Shown here one piece after another: positions 26,481 to 35,439 of a stretch of DNA of 64,000 bases; positions within the stretch are counted from its first letter, which is position 1; every line of letters starts with the position of its first letter. Made by a program: the position numbers and the translations under genes. This stretch comes from Cohnella rhizosphaerae (GTDB taxonomy: Bacteria; Bacillota; Bacilli; Paenibacillales; Paenibacillaceae): positions 736,214 to 800,213 of the forward strand of contig NZ_JAPDIA010000003.1 of NCBI RefSeq assembly GCF_029525575.1, read 5' to 3'. Below the pieces are notes generated by a model that did not search any database, was not told the origin of the DNA, and worked only from the letters and a program-made list of their open reading frames with translations.

Positions 26481-28253
26481 ATGTCCGAATTCCAAAAGTC
26501 CGCCCCCAGACAGGACTACCCCAGACCGCAGTTCGTTCGGGACAGCTGGGTCAATTTGAATGGAGAATGGGAATTCGAGTTCGACGATGCCGCGGTCGGC
26601 ATCGGGCAGCAGTGGCAAGGCGGCGCTCGCGAATTCAGCCGTCGCATCCAGGTGCCGTTCGCTTTTCAAAGCAAGCTGAGCGGCATCGGCGAGCCGGACT
26701 TCCACGATATCGTCTGGTACCGCCGCGCCCTCTCCCTGCCGGCAGACTTTAAGGGCAAGCGCGTCATTTTGCACTTCGGGGCCGTCGACTACGAAGCCTC
26801 CGTATGGGTCAACGGCACGCTTATCGCCACGCACGAAGGCGGACATACGCCTTTCTTTGCCGACATCACGGACGCGCTGCGCCCGGAAGGCGAAGGCGAT
26901 ACGCTCGTCGTTCGCGCCGTCGACTACAGCCGCGACGTTACGCTGCCGCGGGGCAAGCAGTACTGGCTGTCCGACTCCGCGAGCATTTTCTACACCCGTA
27001 CGACGGGCATCTGGCAGACCGTATGGGCGGAGGCTGTGTCGTCCGCGCATCTGGCCTCGGTTCGCTGGGCACCGGACATCGACCGCAACGACATCGGCCT
27101 GCAACTGGCGGTGGCGGGATGGGCCGGTCAGACAGACCTGAAGGTCAAGGTCGACATCACGTTCGAAGGCGAGCCGGTATCGAGCGATATCTACGCGATC
27201 CGTTCCGCGAACGAAGCCCGCACGATTCATTTGCAGGGGCTGAACGACCATGGCCAAGGACGCTGGTGGTCGCCGGAGAAGCCGAACCTGTACGACGTCA
27301 GCCTGACCTTGTACGAGGGGGAAACGAAGATCGACGAGGTGTCCAGCTATTTTGGGATGCGCAAGGTGTCGATCGAAGACGGCAGATTCAATCTCAATAA
27401 CCGCCCTTATTTTCAGAAGCTTGTCCTCGACCAGGGCTACTTTCCCGACGGCAACCTGACGCCGCCGAGCGACGAGGCGATCCGCAGGGACGTCGAGCTG
27501 ACGAAGGAGATGGGCTTCAACGGCGCGCGCAAGCACCAGAAGCTGGAGGATCCGCGCTATCTTTATTGGTGCGACCGGCTGGGGCTCCTCTTGTGGAGCG
27601 AAGCGGCCAACGCCTACCAGTACTCGAACGACTATGTGCGCCGCTTCGTCGGCGAATGGCAGGCTTCGATCGCGCGCGACTACAACCACCCTTGCATCGT
27701 CGTCTGGGTACCGCTCAACGAGAGCTGGGGCGTGCCGAACATTCAGATCGACGAGCGGCAGCAGCACCATGCGCTCACGATGTACCACTTGACCAAGTCG
27801 CTGGACGCGACGCGTCTGGTCGTCTCGAACGACGGCTGGGAAATGGTAAAGACGGACCTGCTCAACATCCACGACTACGAGTATCGGCGCGAGGTGCTGG
27901 AGACGCGCTATGCCGAAGCGGATCGCGCGGCGAACGGCATGCCGTCCGGCCGACGCTTGACCGTCGGCGGTTATGCGTACGAGGGCCAGCCGATTCTCGT
28001 CACCGAATTCGGCGGCATCGCCTACAAGAAGAGCGAGTGGGAAGGCTGGGGCTATTCCGGCGCGGAAGACGACGAGGACTTCGCGGAGCGGCTGCGCGCG
28101 GTCATTCAGCCGCTGCTCGGCTCGGGCGTCGTCCAGGGCTATTGCTATACGCAGCTCACCGACGTCGAGCAGGAGATCAACGGATTGCTGACGTACGACC
28201 GCGTTCCGAAGCTGCCTGTCGAGGCGATTAAAGCGATTAACGAAGGGAAGTAA
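26481..28253 (+). CDS. Glycoside hydrolase family 2 enzyme (beta-galactosidase/beta-glucuronidase type)
   Basis: 590 residues, intact, with AGGAGGG before the ATG. The N-terminal sugar-binding jelly-roll is seen in VNLNGEWEFEFDD, IVWYRRALSLP and VDYEASVWVNGTLIATHEGGHTPF; an immunoglobulin-like domain follows, then the TIM barrel. The general acid/base is E414 in VPLNESWG and the nucleophile E509 in LVTEFGG. No signal peptide, so it acts on imported oligosaccharides. It is shorter than LacZ (about 1000 residues) and closer in size to beta-glucuronidase/beta-mannosidase-like members; substrate undetermined. Divergent ArsR-type regulator upstream. Confidence 0.9.
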   Translation: MSEFQKSAPRQDYPRPQFVRDSWVNLNGEWEFEFDDAAVGIGQQWQGGAREFSRRIQVPFAFQSKLSGIGEPDFHDIVWYRRALSLPADFKGKRVILHFGAVDYEASVWVNGTLIATHEGGHTPFFADITDALRPEGEGDTLVVRAVDYSRDVTLPRGKQYWLSDSASIFYTRTTGIWQTVWAEAVSSAHLASVRWAPDIDRNDIGLQLAVAGWAGQTDLKVKVDITFEGEPVSSDIYAIRSANEARTIHLQGLNDHGQGRWWSPEKPNLYDVSLTLYEGETKIDEVSSYFGMRKVSIEDGRFNLNNRPYFQKLVLDQGYFPDGNLTPPSDEAIRRDVELTKEMGFNGARKHQKLEDPRYLYWCDRLGLLLWSEAANAYQYSNDYVRRFVGEWQASIARDYNHPCIVVWVPLNESWGVPNIQIDERQQHHALTMYHLTKSLDATRLVVSNDGWEMVKTDLLNIHDYEYRREVLETRYAEADRAANGMPSGRRLTVGGYAYEGQPILVTEFGGIAYKKSEWEGWGYSGAEDDEDFAERLRAVIQPLLGSGVVQGYCYTQLTDVEQEINGLLTYDRVPKLPVEAIKAINEGK

Positions 28254-28414
28254 AGACAGTGGCGGCTTCGCTTGGCACGCCGCGTGCGACTCCGGCCTAT
28301 CAAACTCGCAAGAAAATAGGTTCCAAAAATAGACGGTCTAATAGTTAAACGGACAATCCCTCGGGTGCTCGTCTCCATAGATTGGAGTATCACCGATCAA
28401 GGAGGGATTTGTAG

Positions 28415-28880
28415 ATGATCAACAAGAGAAAGCCAATGGCAAAAACGGCGCCCAGGCGTGCCGGAGCCAAAGTGCTCTACCCGCTGCTGGAGGTGTACGC
28501 TGGCACCAACTTCACGGGCGCTTCCAAGCGATTCCGTGGCAACATCGGCGTGCAGCGACTGGCATCGGTCAACCTGGACGACGATCTTCAAAGCCTGAAG
28601 CTCTCTTCGCCGACGAGCACCGGAACCGTGGTGCTGTTCGAGAACAACAATTACAAGGGCGAATACGTCAGATTCGGCACCGGCAACGTCGACGATCTCG
28701 CGGATTATAACTTCGCCGACCGGGCATCGTCGCTCGTAGCGACTTCGCTCACGCTGTCCGACGCCGACATTCAGGAGATTCAACAGAACGGATTGAAGAG
28801 CAGCTTCGGCGAAATTTTGAAAATCGTGCTGGCCGCGAGAATTCGGCGCGCAGCCAAGCGCAGAGGCGGCAAAAAAATAA
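28415..28880 (+). CDS. Betagamma-crystallin domain protein with basic tail; 3' end frameshifted
   Basis: RBS AAGGAGGG before ATG 28415. One betagamma-crystallin domain spans about residues 20-110: LLEVYAGTNFTGASKRFRGNI and VVLFENNNYKGEYVRFGTGNVDDL are the two Greek-key motifs with the Y/FxxxxFxG-type pattern, followed by ASSLVAT (D/N-x-x-S calcium site region). If one A of the A7 run 28871-28877 is extra, the protein ends RRGGKK at 28880 (154 residues) just before the terminator; otherwise it reads on through the terminator. The tail RIRRAAKRRGGKK is strongly basic. No signal peptide. A calcium-binding stress or spore protein is plausible. Confidence 0.75.
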
Positions 28881-28888
28881 TCAGATCC

Positions 28889-28922
28889 AACCGCGCCCGG
28901 TCCCGGGGGGCGGTTTTTTTTG
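28889..28922 (+). terminator. Terminator after the crystallin gene
   Basis: AACCGC...CCGG / CCGG...GCGGTT stem followed by eight T. Confidence 0.82.
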
Positions 28923-29281
28923 GACGATTCAGCACATAAAATCATGGGAAAATCAAGGAACCACACGCTAACCTTAAGAAAAGAAAGACGAGAAGGCAGG
29001 CGGGTGGTTCGAATCAGAACGGCGGGCAGCCGCTGAAGGCAGTCAGGCAAAAAATATCGGACCCAGGAGACGTTATATCTTAAAAACCTGTCCAAATGGC
29101 GATGGTTTCGGACTGGAGGGCCGTTATTCATCCGGATCACGACAAAAAAAAGGCCGGCAAACCCGAAATAGCGGCGCCTGGGTCCGCGAGCAGACCGCCA
29201 ATCGCGACTTGAATAAAAATAAGGGCTCCTCAGTCCGTCAGCCACGTGCGAATATACAAACACAAAGGCCGCCGGGGCTCT

Positions 29282-29455
29282 AAGTATGCACGTAGATCAA
29301 CAGTTGGCGGGTCAGCGAGGAATAACCATCCCAAGTATGCACGGATCAACAGTTGGCGGGCCAGCGAGGAGTAACCATTCCAAGTATGCGTGGATCAACA
29401 GTTAGCGTGCGAAGAGGCGACGACCGGCGGTCGAAGTATGCCATGTAGTTGACGT
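29282..29455. repeat. Tandem array D, about 3.5 units of 49-52 bp
   Basis: AAGTATGC recurs at 29282, 29333, 29382 and 29434 (spacings 51, 49 and 52). The first three units share GATCAACAGTTGGCGGG-type and CAGCGAGGARTAACCATYCC segments; the fourth is degenerate. No protein-coding sense. Confidence 0.85.
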
Positions 29456-29467
29456 GCAATGAGGCGG

Positions 29468-29496
29468 CCGCTGGGACGATCCAGCGGTTTTTTTTA
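29468..29496 (+). terminator. Orphan intrinsic terminator
   Basis: CCGCTGG-GACGAT-CCAGCGG stem followed by eight T, just after array D, with no gene upstream within 600 bp. Confidence 0.85.
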
Positions 29497-29893
29497 GGAA
29501 TGTCAGAACGTAAAAATCAGCACATTTTTTAAACTGGAAGCTGCGTTTGGAGGAGGGGGATCAAGCGCAATTACGCTAATCTCGATACAGTGGGGCTAAG
29601 GGCCGAGAGCTTAGAGTTGAGAGCAGGGAGCGATAAGTGCTCAAAAGCAGTTAATAAGCGCGGTGATCCGGCTGCGGAGGAAATAATGGTTAAAACGCAT
29701 TTATTTTGGTTTAAAACAACGATCGGATAGGCGGCGAGCGGAAGGACGACATACCTGAGAGGGCCGGTAGAGTGATACGCGTTGCTGTCTGTTATCGACG
29801 ATCGATCGCCATTTTCGAAGAATTCGGGACAAGCAAGCGCTTACCCAGGATGAAAAATCACTCATTTTTAAATTTTTCCTTTTTTAATGTCTG

Positions 29894-29899
29894 TATAAT
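29894..29899 (+). promoter_or_regulatory. -10 element upstream of the LysM hydrolase gene
   Basis: Consensus TATAAT in an AT-rich stretch, about 40 bp before the start codon. No good -35 is visible. Confidence 0.5.
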
Positions 29900-29941
29900 A
29901 GCGAACAGTGCTGATCATGGATTTCATTTCGTAAAAGGGAG

Positions 29942-30959
29942 ATGAAGCTCATTCAACGGCTGACCAGAATCGCGATCCTGGCCCTTGCGCTTGTCCTGGC
30001 GCTTGGCACGGGCGCGGCATTCGCAAGCGCGAATAGCGCGAATAGTACGAATAGCACGATCAGCGCCCTATACATAGCAGACATGAAGGTCGAACTGAAC
30101 CAAAACTTATGGACGATCGGCGGGTGGACCTATGCGCCGGTCAAGGAGCTGGCGGATCTCATGCGCTGGACGCTCGAGTACGACGGAGAGTCCGGACGCA
30201 CGACGATACGCAACGACCTCGGAGACGCGCTCGCATTCAAGGCGGGATCGTCCGATGTCGCGCTGAACGGCCGCACTTACGATATCGGCGGCACGGTCCG
30301 GCTGAAGGACGGCGTCACGTATGCGCCGCTGCGCGTCGTCGCGGAGTCGATGCACGCCAGCGTTGGCTGGAAGGATCAGGAGAAGATCGCGGTCCTCCGG
30401 CAAGAAGCGCTGTACACGGTCGCCGCCGGCGATACGCTCTGGCGCATCGCGGAAGCGCACGATACGACCGCGACCGCGCTGAAGGTTCGCAACGGGCTCT
30501 CGAGCGAAGCGCTGGCCGTCGGACAGCAGCTCAAGGTCGTCGCGCCGACGTTCCTCGATCCGGACGTCACCGAGCAGAAGTCAAGCGCCGCCGCTGCGGA
30601 AGCGATCGATCCCGCCGAGCTGACGTTGCTCGCGAAGCTGGTGGAGGCCGAGGCGGGCAGCGAGCCGTACGCGGGCAAGCTCGCCGTCGCGAGCGTCGTC
30701 ATGAACCGTCTGCACAACGACAGGTATCCAGACACGTTGCGGGGCGTGATTTACGCGCCGGGGCAGTTTTCCCCGGCCGGCAACGGCAGCCTGGAGCGGG
30801 AGACGCCTTCCAAGGACAGCCTGAAGGCGGCCAAGGCCGCCCTGTCCGGCGAGAACAATGTTCCGGGCGCCTTGTCCTTTTTTAACCCGCAGCTTGAGCC
30901 TGCCAAGGCCAAGCGGCTGAAGGCGATCAAAAAAAATCGGCCATCATGTGTTCGTCTAG
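29942..30959 (+). CDS. Secreted cell-wall hydrolase: copper-amine-oxidase-N, LysM, SleB/CwlJ-like; one frameshift
   Basis: 338 residues when one A of A8 (30929-30936) is dropped, giving a C-terminus AIKKIGHHVFV. Residues 1-30 form a signal peptide (basic start, LALALVLALGTGAAFASA). Residues about 45-155 match the copper amine oxidase N-terminal-like domain (NLWTIGGWTYAPVKELADLM; VTYAPLRVVAESM). One LysM repeat follows (YTVAAGDTLWRIAEAHDTTATALKVRNGL, about 160-200). The C-terminal hydrolase domain (LLAKLVEAEAGSEPYAGKLAVASVVMNRL ... YPDTLRGVIYAPGQFSP) is SleB/CwlJ-like, with the catalytic Glu in EAEAGSEPY. It degrades peptidoglycan during growth, sporulation or germination. GGGAG overlaps the start. 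Confidence 0.88.
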
Positions 30960-30983
30960 CGAACGGAAGCGGGAAGTACGTGG

Positions 30984-31024
30984 AGCGGGAGCGGGGCAGA
31001 TGCCCCGCTCTTTGCCGTTTCGGG
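30984..31024 (+). terminator. Two mutually exclusive hairpins between hydrolase and reductase genes
   Basis: GAGCGGGG / CCCCGCTC followed by TTT can form a short terminator-like hairpin. The right arm can instead join a longer perfect 12-bp stem GCAGATGCCCCG / CGGGGCATCTGC. Only one can exist at a time, as in an attenuator. Confidence 0.6.
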
Positions 31025-31082
31025 GCATCTGCGTTTGATTGGGTAAACTGTTTATAGATTCTATGGAAAGAGGCGAATGTTC

Positions 31083-31984
31083 ATGGAAAAAAAGAGCGTA
31101 CGGCAAGACGGGCATGCAAGTAAGCGTACTGGGGTTCGGCGGCGCGGAGATCGGGTTCAGCGGCGCCGATCAGCGGGATGTCGATCGGCTGCTGGGCAGC
31201 GCGCTGGACGCGGGGCTCAACCTGATCGATACGGCGGAATGCTATAAAAACAGCGAAGAGCTCATCGGCCGAGCCGTATCGGGCAGACGCGACGACTATT
31301 TTCTTTTTACCAAATGCGGACATGCGGCTGGTCTCGATCTGCCCGACTGGGATCCCCGCATGCTGGCGCAGAGCATCGACCGCAGCCTCGAACGGCTCCG
31401 GACGGACTATGTCGACGTGATCCATCTCCACAGCTGCTCCGAGGAGGTGCTGAGGCAGGGCGACGTCATCGACGTGCTGAAGCGCGCCAAGGAGCAGGGC
31501 AAAACGCGGTTCATCGGCTATAGCGGAGACCATACGAACGCGCTGTATGCCGTTCGCACGGGGGGCGTTCGACTCGCTGATGACGTCTTTGAACATCGCG
31601 GACCAGGAATCGGCCGATCTGACGCTAAAAGAAGCGGCCGAGCGCGGCATGGGCGTCGTCATCAAGCGTCCCGTCGCCAACGTGGCATGGCGGCATACCG
31701 AAGCGCCGGATCCGAAGGCTTACGAATATCCTTACTGGCAGCGGCTGCAGAAGCTGAAGTACGATTTCTTGCAAAACGATCTGGAAGAAGCGGTCGGCAA
31801 AGCGCTCCGCTTCACGCTCTCGACGCCCGGCGTGCATTCGGCGATCGTCGGCACCGCGAATCCGCACCGCTGGACGACCAATGCGAGACTGCTGGCGCAA
31901 GGCGCGCTGCCGGCAGACGAGTACGAAGCGATTCGCGCGCGCTGGCGTCAGGCGGCCGAGAGCGATTGGATCGGCTTGGAATAA
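31083..31984 (+). CDS. Aldo/keto reductase; two frameshifts
   Basis: 299 residues from ATG 31083 after removing one A from A7 (31087-31093) and one G from G6 (31560-31565). The repaired start is MEKRAYGKTGMQVSVLGFGGAEIGF. The catalytic tetrad is visible: Asp and Tyr in LIDTAECYKNSEELIG, Lys in FLFTKCG and His in DVIHLHSC. The C-terminal NADPH-binding part has LRFTLSTPGVHSAIVGTANPHRW. It reduces carbonyl compounds or sugars with NAD(P)H; substrate unknown. It lacks a clear promoter of its own and may be reached by read-through past the upstream hairpins. Confidence 0.87.
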
Positions 31985-32055
31985 AATTCGCGAACATGCA
32001 TTCCCTTTTTTGCTTCGATTATGGTTTAATAAAAGCATTACGTTAGCGGTGAAGC

Positions 32056-32097
32056 ACACCCCGACGGTCGTCCATGACGGCTTGGTCGGGGTTTTTG
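32056..32097 (+). terminator. Terminator after the aldo/keto reductase
   Basis: CCCCGAC / GTCGGGG stem with a 19-nt loop followed by five T. Confidence 0.8.
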
Positions 32098-32141
32098 CTT
32101 TTTCCGGTCGGAGGGGGGAGCATTGGTGAGTCTGATCATGC

Positions 32142-32170
32142 TTTTACGGCGGAGAGCGGTGCATTATAAT
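32142..32170 (+). promoter_or_regulatory. Promoter of the Rpn-type nuclease gene
   Basis: TTTTAC (32142-32147), 17-bp spacer, TATAAT (32165-32170), 26 bp before the GTG start. Confidence 0.55.
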
Positions 32171-32196
32171 GGACGTATGACACGGAGGGACCGCGC

Positions 32197-33180
32197 GTGA
32201 GCGGCGGGAAGAAGACCGCAAGCTTTTCGTTTCCCCACGATACGTCTTACCGTTACTTGCTATCGAGCAAGAAGCTGTTCGTCGAATTGATTCGCTCCTT
32301 CGTCGCCCGCGAATGGGCGGAAGCGATCGACGAGACCGAGCTGGAAGCGATCGATCACTCCTTTGTTTTGCCGGACTTCGGCCGCAGAGAAGCGGACTTG
32401 GTGTATCGGCTCCGCATGAAGGGCAGGGACATTATTTTTTATGTTCTGCTGGAGCTTCAATCCACCGTCGATAGGTCCATGCCCTACCGCCTGCTTCAGT
32501 ACCAGACGGAGATTTGGCGGTATCTGCTTCGCAACCGGCCGTTCAAGGAAGGCGGTCACTTTACGCTCCCCGCTATCGTGCCGATCGTGCTGTACAACGG
32601 CCAGCGTCCATGGACGGCGCCAAGGCAGCTTCGCGCGCTCGTAGAGGGACAGTCTGCGTTCGGCTCCGAGCTGCTCGACTTCGAATACGTGCTTATCGAT
32701 GTCGAACGTTATACCGAGCGAGAGCTGCTGGAGCTGTCGAATACGATCGGCGCCGTATTTCTGCTCGATCAGTCGGCGGACCGCCGGCAGCTGCACGATC
32801 GGCTTGCGAAGCTGATGGGGACCGTGCGAGCGATGCCCGAAGAGCTGAAGAACCAGTTTCTCAACTGGCTGGCGAACATGGTCGCCAGGCAGCTGCCGGA
32901 CCCGAGCAAGGCCATTGACGATATGATTAACCACTTTAAGGAAGAGGGGGAGATCGTCATGGGATTGCAGCAGAACCTGGAGGCGATTCGGAACAGCGGC
33001 GTGGAGGAAGGACGCGAGCAGGGCCTGAGAGAAGGATTGGAGCAAGGACTGGAGCAAGGTCTGGAGCAGGCCGCGCTTCGCATGCTCAGGCTGGGACTGG
33101 ATCTCGATGTCATCGGCGAAGCGACGGGTTTATCCTTGGATAAGCTTCAGAGACTTCGCGACCGGAAGAGACAAGTTTAA
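32197..33180 (+). CDS. Rpn/YhgA-like PD-(D/E)XK nuclease family protein
   Basis: The GTG start with CGGAGGG upstream gives 327 residues, intact. The N-terminal part (FPHDTSYRYLLSSKKLFVELIRSFV) and the core READLVYRLRMKGRDIIFYVLLELQSTVDRSMPYRLLQYQTEIW match the transposase_31/Rpn family, with catalytic Asp in READLVY and the ExQ pair in LLELQS. A C-terminal repeat of EQGLxEGLEQGLEQGLEQ forms a Gln/Glu/Gly/Leu low-complexity helix, common in this family and prone to copy-number change. Rpn proteins are DNA endonucleases that promote recombination; the name transposase is historical. No terminal repeats are present, so it is not an insertion sequence. Confidence 0.85.
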   Translation: MSGGKKTASFSFPHDTSYRYLLSSKKLFVELIRSFVAREWAEAIDETELEAIDHSFVLPDFGRREADLVYRLRMKGRDIIFYVLLELQSTVDRSMPYRLLQYQTEIWRYLLRNRPFKEGGHFTLPAIVPIVLYNGQRPWTAPRQLRALVEGQSAFGSELLDFEYVLIDVERYTERELLELSNTIGAVFLLDQSADRRQLHDRLAKLMGTVRAMPEELKNQFLNWLANMVARQLPDPSKAIDDMINHFKEEGEIVMGLQQNLEAIRNSGVEEGREQGLREGLEQGLEQGLEQAALRMLRLGLDLDVIGEATGLSLDKLQRLRDRKRQV

Positions 33181-33182
33181 TC

Positions 33183-33218
33183 GCCTCTGCGACATAGAGC
33201 ATTTTTTCGCCGCAGAGG
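33183..33218. terminator. Hairpin between convergent nuclease and yheC-like genes
   Basis: CCTCTGCG / CGCAGAGG inverted repeat spanning 33184-33218, with a T6 run inside the loop; probable weak shared terminator. Confidence 0.45.
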
Positions 33219-33242
33219 ACGACGGTTAGCCGGTTGCGTTAC

Positions 33243-34031
33243 TCACGTTCCTGTTTTAGCCTTGCCGCACTTCAAGCAGTATCGTCTGCCGTACCTCCGG
33301 CCGTAGCGGACGATCCGGCGTATAGCCGTCCGGTCCTCAAGCTTGGCGAACGGACAAGGGTCCGGGCGGGTATTCACCTCCAGAATCCAGGGCTTCATTC
33401 CGCGATCGACGGCGATGTCGATGCCCAGCTCGTTCATGGCCGGATATTCGCTTCCGAAGCGGCCGGCGGTCAGCAGCGCCAATCTTCGCATCGCCCCGAT
33501 CGCGCGGACGGCTCCCGTGCGGCCCGCTGCGGGTCCGAGCAGCCGCATGGCTTCGAAGATCGAACCGCCCTGGCTGCCGTTCGAGACGATCTTGCCCGGA
33601 TGGGCGACGCGGCCCGCGATGCCGGTGACGTCCCACCGGCCCGCAGCGTTTTTTTGCGCCATGACGCGAAAATCGAATGGCCGGCCTTCGTGCCGCAGCA
33701 CGCGCACGCCTTGTTGAATCAAGTGGCGTCTTTTTCCCATGCCGCGACGCAAGGATCGATACATTCCCGCGTAAGTGTCAAACTCAAACCGCTCCAAGCC
33801 GGCTTGATATCGATAACGGCCCTTCGCCCTCCGCTCGACCCGCATGATGCCCACGCCCTGCGAACCGGTGTCCGGTTTTACATACACCATCCCGTATTTC
33901 CCCAACATTTCCTTCAGCCCGGCCCCGGAGAACGGCGCGGCGGCCGGCACATGAATCGCCAGCTTGCCGCCGAGAAGCAGCCTCGTTTTGATGAGCTTGC
34001 TGGACACGGTCTGTATATCGCGATTTTTCAC
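33243..34031 (-). CDS. YheC/YheD-family ATP-grasp protein (endospore coat-associated type)
   Basis: GTG at 34031 is chosen because AGGGGG lies 7 bp upstream; 262 residues. ATP-grasp features are YVKPDTGSQGVGIMRV (residues about 50-65), RPFDFRVMAQKNAAGRWDVTG (about 115-135), GIAGRVA and the metal-binding end GIDIAVDRGMKPWILEVNTRPDP (Asp, Glu and Asn near residue 210-235). The C-terminal extension with RYCLKCGK is basic. Members are known as YheC/YheD, spore-coat associated in Bacillus, but their ligase substrate is unknown. It is divergent from the adenylate-forming ligase gene, so a shared pathway is possible. Confidence 0.82.
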   Translation of the reverse strand: MKNRDIQTVSSKLIKTRLLLGGKLAIHVPAAAPFSGAGLKEMLGKYGMVYVKPDTGSQGVGIMRVERRAKGRYRYQAGLERFEFDTYAGMYRSLRRGMGKRRHLIQQGVRVLRHEGRPFDFRVMAQKNAAGRWDVTGIAGRVAHPGKIVSNGSQGGSIFEAMRLLGPAAGRTGAVRAIGAMRRLALLTAGRFGSEYPAMNELGIDIAVDRGMKPWILEVNTRPDPCPFAKLEDRTAIRRIVRYGRRYGRRYCLKCGKAKTGT

Positions 34032-34204
34032 GTCATTTCCCCCTGCCCTGTGCTGATCTATCATACGAACGCCAAGGGACTTTTGCGATTGCCGCTGGCT
34101 GGGGACGACCGACAGCGCGGATTTTGAACGTCGGACCGCCCGGCGACATATGTTGATAGCATCCCGGAATAGGCTTCGACCTCGACGGGCAGGGAGTGAA
34201 TCGA

Positions 34205-35439
34205 ATGTCCGAGTCCGCGGGCCGCAAGGTCCTTGCCGAACGGATGGCGCAGCGATTTCCGTGGTATCGCGGACTTCCTGGCTGGAACGCGGCGCCGAAG
34301 GCGCCTTTGCCCCTGATCACGGCTTCCGTGCTGGAGGCTTTTTTATTATACGGATCACAATCCGCTCGCGCTCCGCGACGATTTGCACCGCTATCGGACT
34401 TCGGGCACGAGCTCCGGCATCCGCAAGACGATCTACTATTCCGAGCGGGACGAAGCGGCGTATTTGCGCATTAAGGAAGCTGTCTTTCGCGAAATACTCG
34501 GGAACCGAGGCTACCGGACGGCGGTATCGGATATGGGGACAGGACATGCCGAAGCGACGGCGGCAAGCGTGTTTCGCAGCCTGGGCATGGAAGTCCATAC
34601 GCTGTCGTATCGGGATCCGGTAGGGCGGCACGTCGAACAGCTTGCGGCGCATCCGCCCCGAGGTGCTCTATACGATGCCCTCGATTTTGGACCGGATTCT
34701 GCTCGCGGCGGAAGATTCGCGCGCATTCGGCGTGCGTCAGGTCGTCCTGGTCGGCGAGATCGCGGCGCCGGGCTGGATAGAGCGAGCCGCCGGCCGTCTT
34801 GGCATCGAACCGGACGCGATCGTCGATACGTACGGCTCGATCGAGATCGGCACGATCGCCTATTACGATCATCGGCACGGTCGGTACTTGCTGGCCGAAG
34901 GAATCGAAGCGGAAGGGATCGGCGCCGAGACGTTGGGCGAGGCGTATGAGCCCCTGCCGGCGGGAGAGCAGGTGCTCGTGCTCACGTCGACCGTCCGCGA
35001 GGCGTTTCCGGCGCTTCGCTACGTCACGTACGACGTCGTCCGCGATTTGCGCGACATCGTCGCAGGCGGCGTACGGAGGCAGAGCTTTAGCGGCATCGTG
35101 AAGCGTATCGGCCCCGAGCTCAAGCACGGGGAAAAAATCAGCGTTTACGACATTGAAAACGCGGTTTATCGGCATATTCGCGACGCGGGCGTGCGCGTCA
35201 ACGTGTCGGGCAACGCCCTGCGCGTACATCTGTACGGCGTGCCGGAAGCGGACGAAGCGCTGCTCGGCCGGGTGCGCGAGGAGCTGCAGGACCGCATTCC
35301 CGAGATCGGCGCCATGATCCGGGGCGGCATGCTGGCCGGCATCGACGTCGTCGCCGAAGCCGGCTTCGACGACGAGCAAAGCCGCGCCGCCGTAAAAAAC
35401 AAAAAAAATATTTTACACGTAAAGGTCGGGTTCGCATGA
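34205..35439 (+). CDS. Adenylate-forming ligase (phenylacetate-CoA ligase-like); two frameshifts
   Basis: ATG 34205 with AGGGAG 8 bp upstream. 410 residues after removing one T from T6 (34340-34345) and one T near 34642-34643. The repaired sequence holds the P-loop-like A3 motif YRTSGTSSGIRKTIYYS (residues about 60-76), VDTYGSIEIGTIAYYD (A5-like) and a C-terminal small domain. It is shorter and more divergent than typical PaaK (about 430-440 residues), with a normal fold order. It would activate a carboxylic acid as an acyl-adenylate and pass it to CoA or an amine. Overlap with the sbnA-like start (ATGA) makes a three-gene operon with the diaminopropionate enzymes. Confidence 0.75.

Larger units (their letters stand above)
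28940..29893. other. Gene-poor kilobase
   Basis: No coding frame with convincing family sequence or ribosome site was seen on either strand. It holds tandem array D (29282-29455), an orphan terminator (29468-29496) and otherwise low-information sequence whose GC content falls toward the right end. It may encode a non-coding RNA or be degenerate DNA. Confidence 0.6.

Noticed and set aside
32197-33180. Insertion sequence
   Set aside because: The Rpn/YhgA family is often labelled transposase, but no terminal inverted repeats or target duplications flank the gene.
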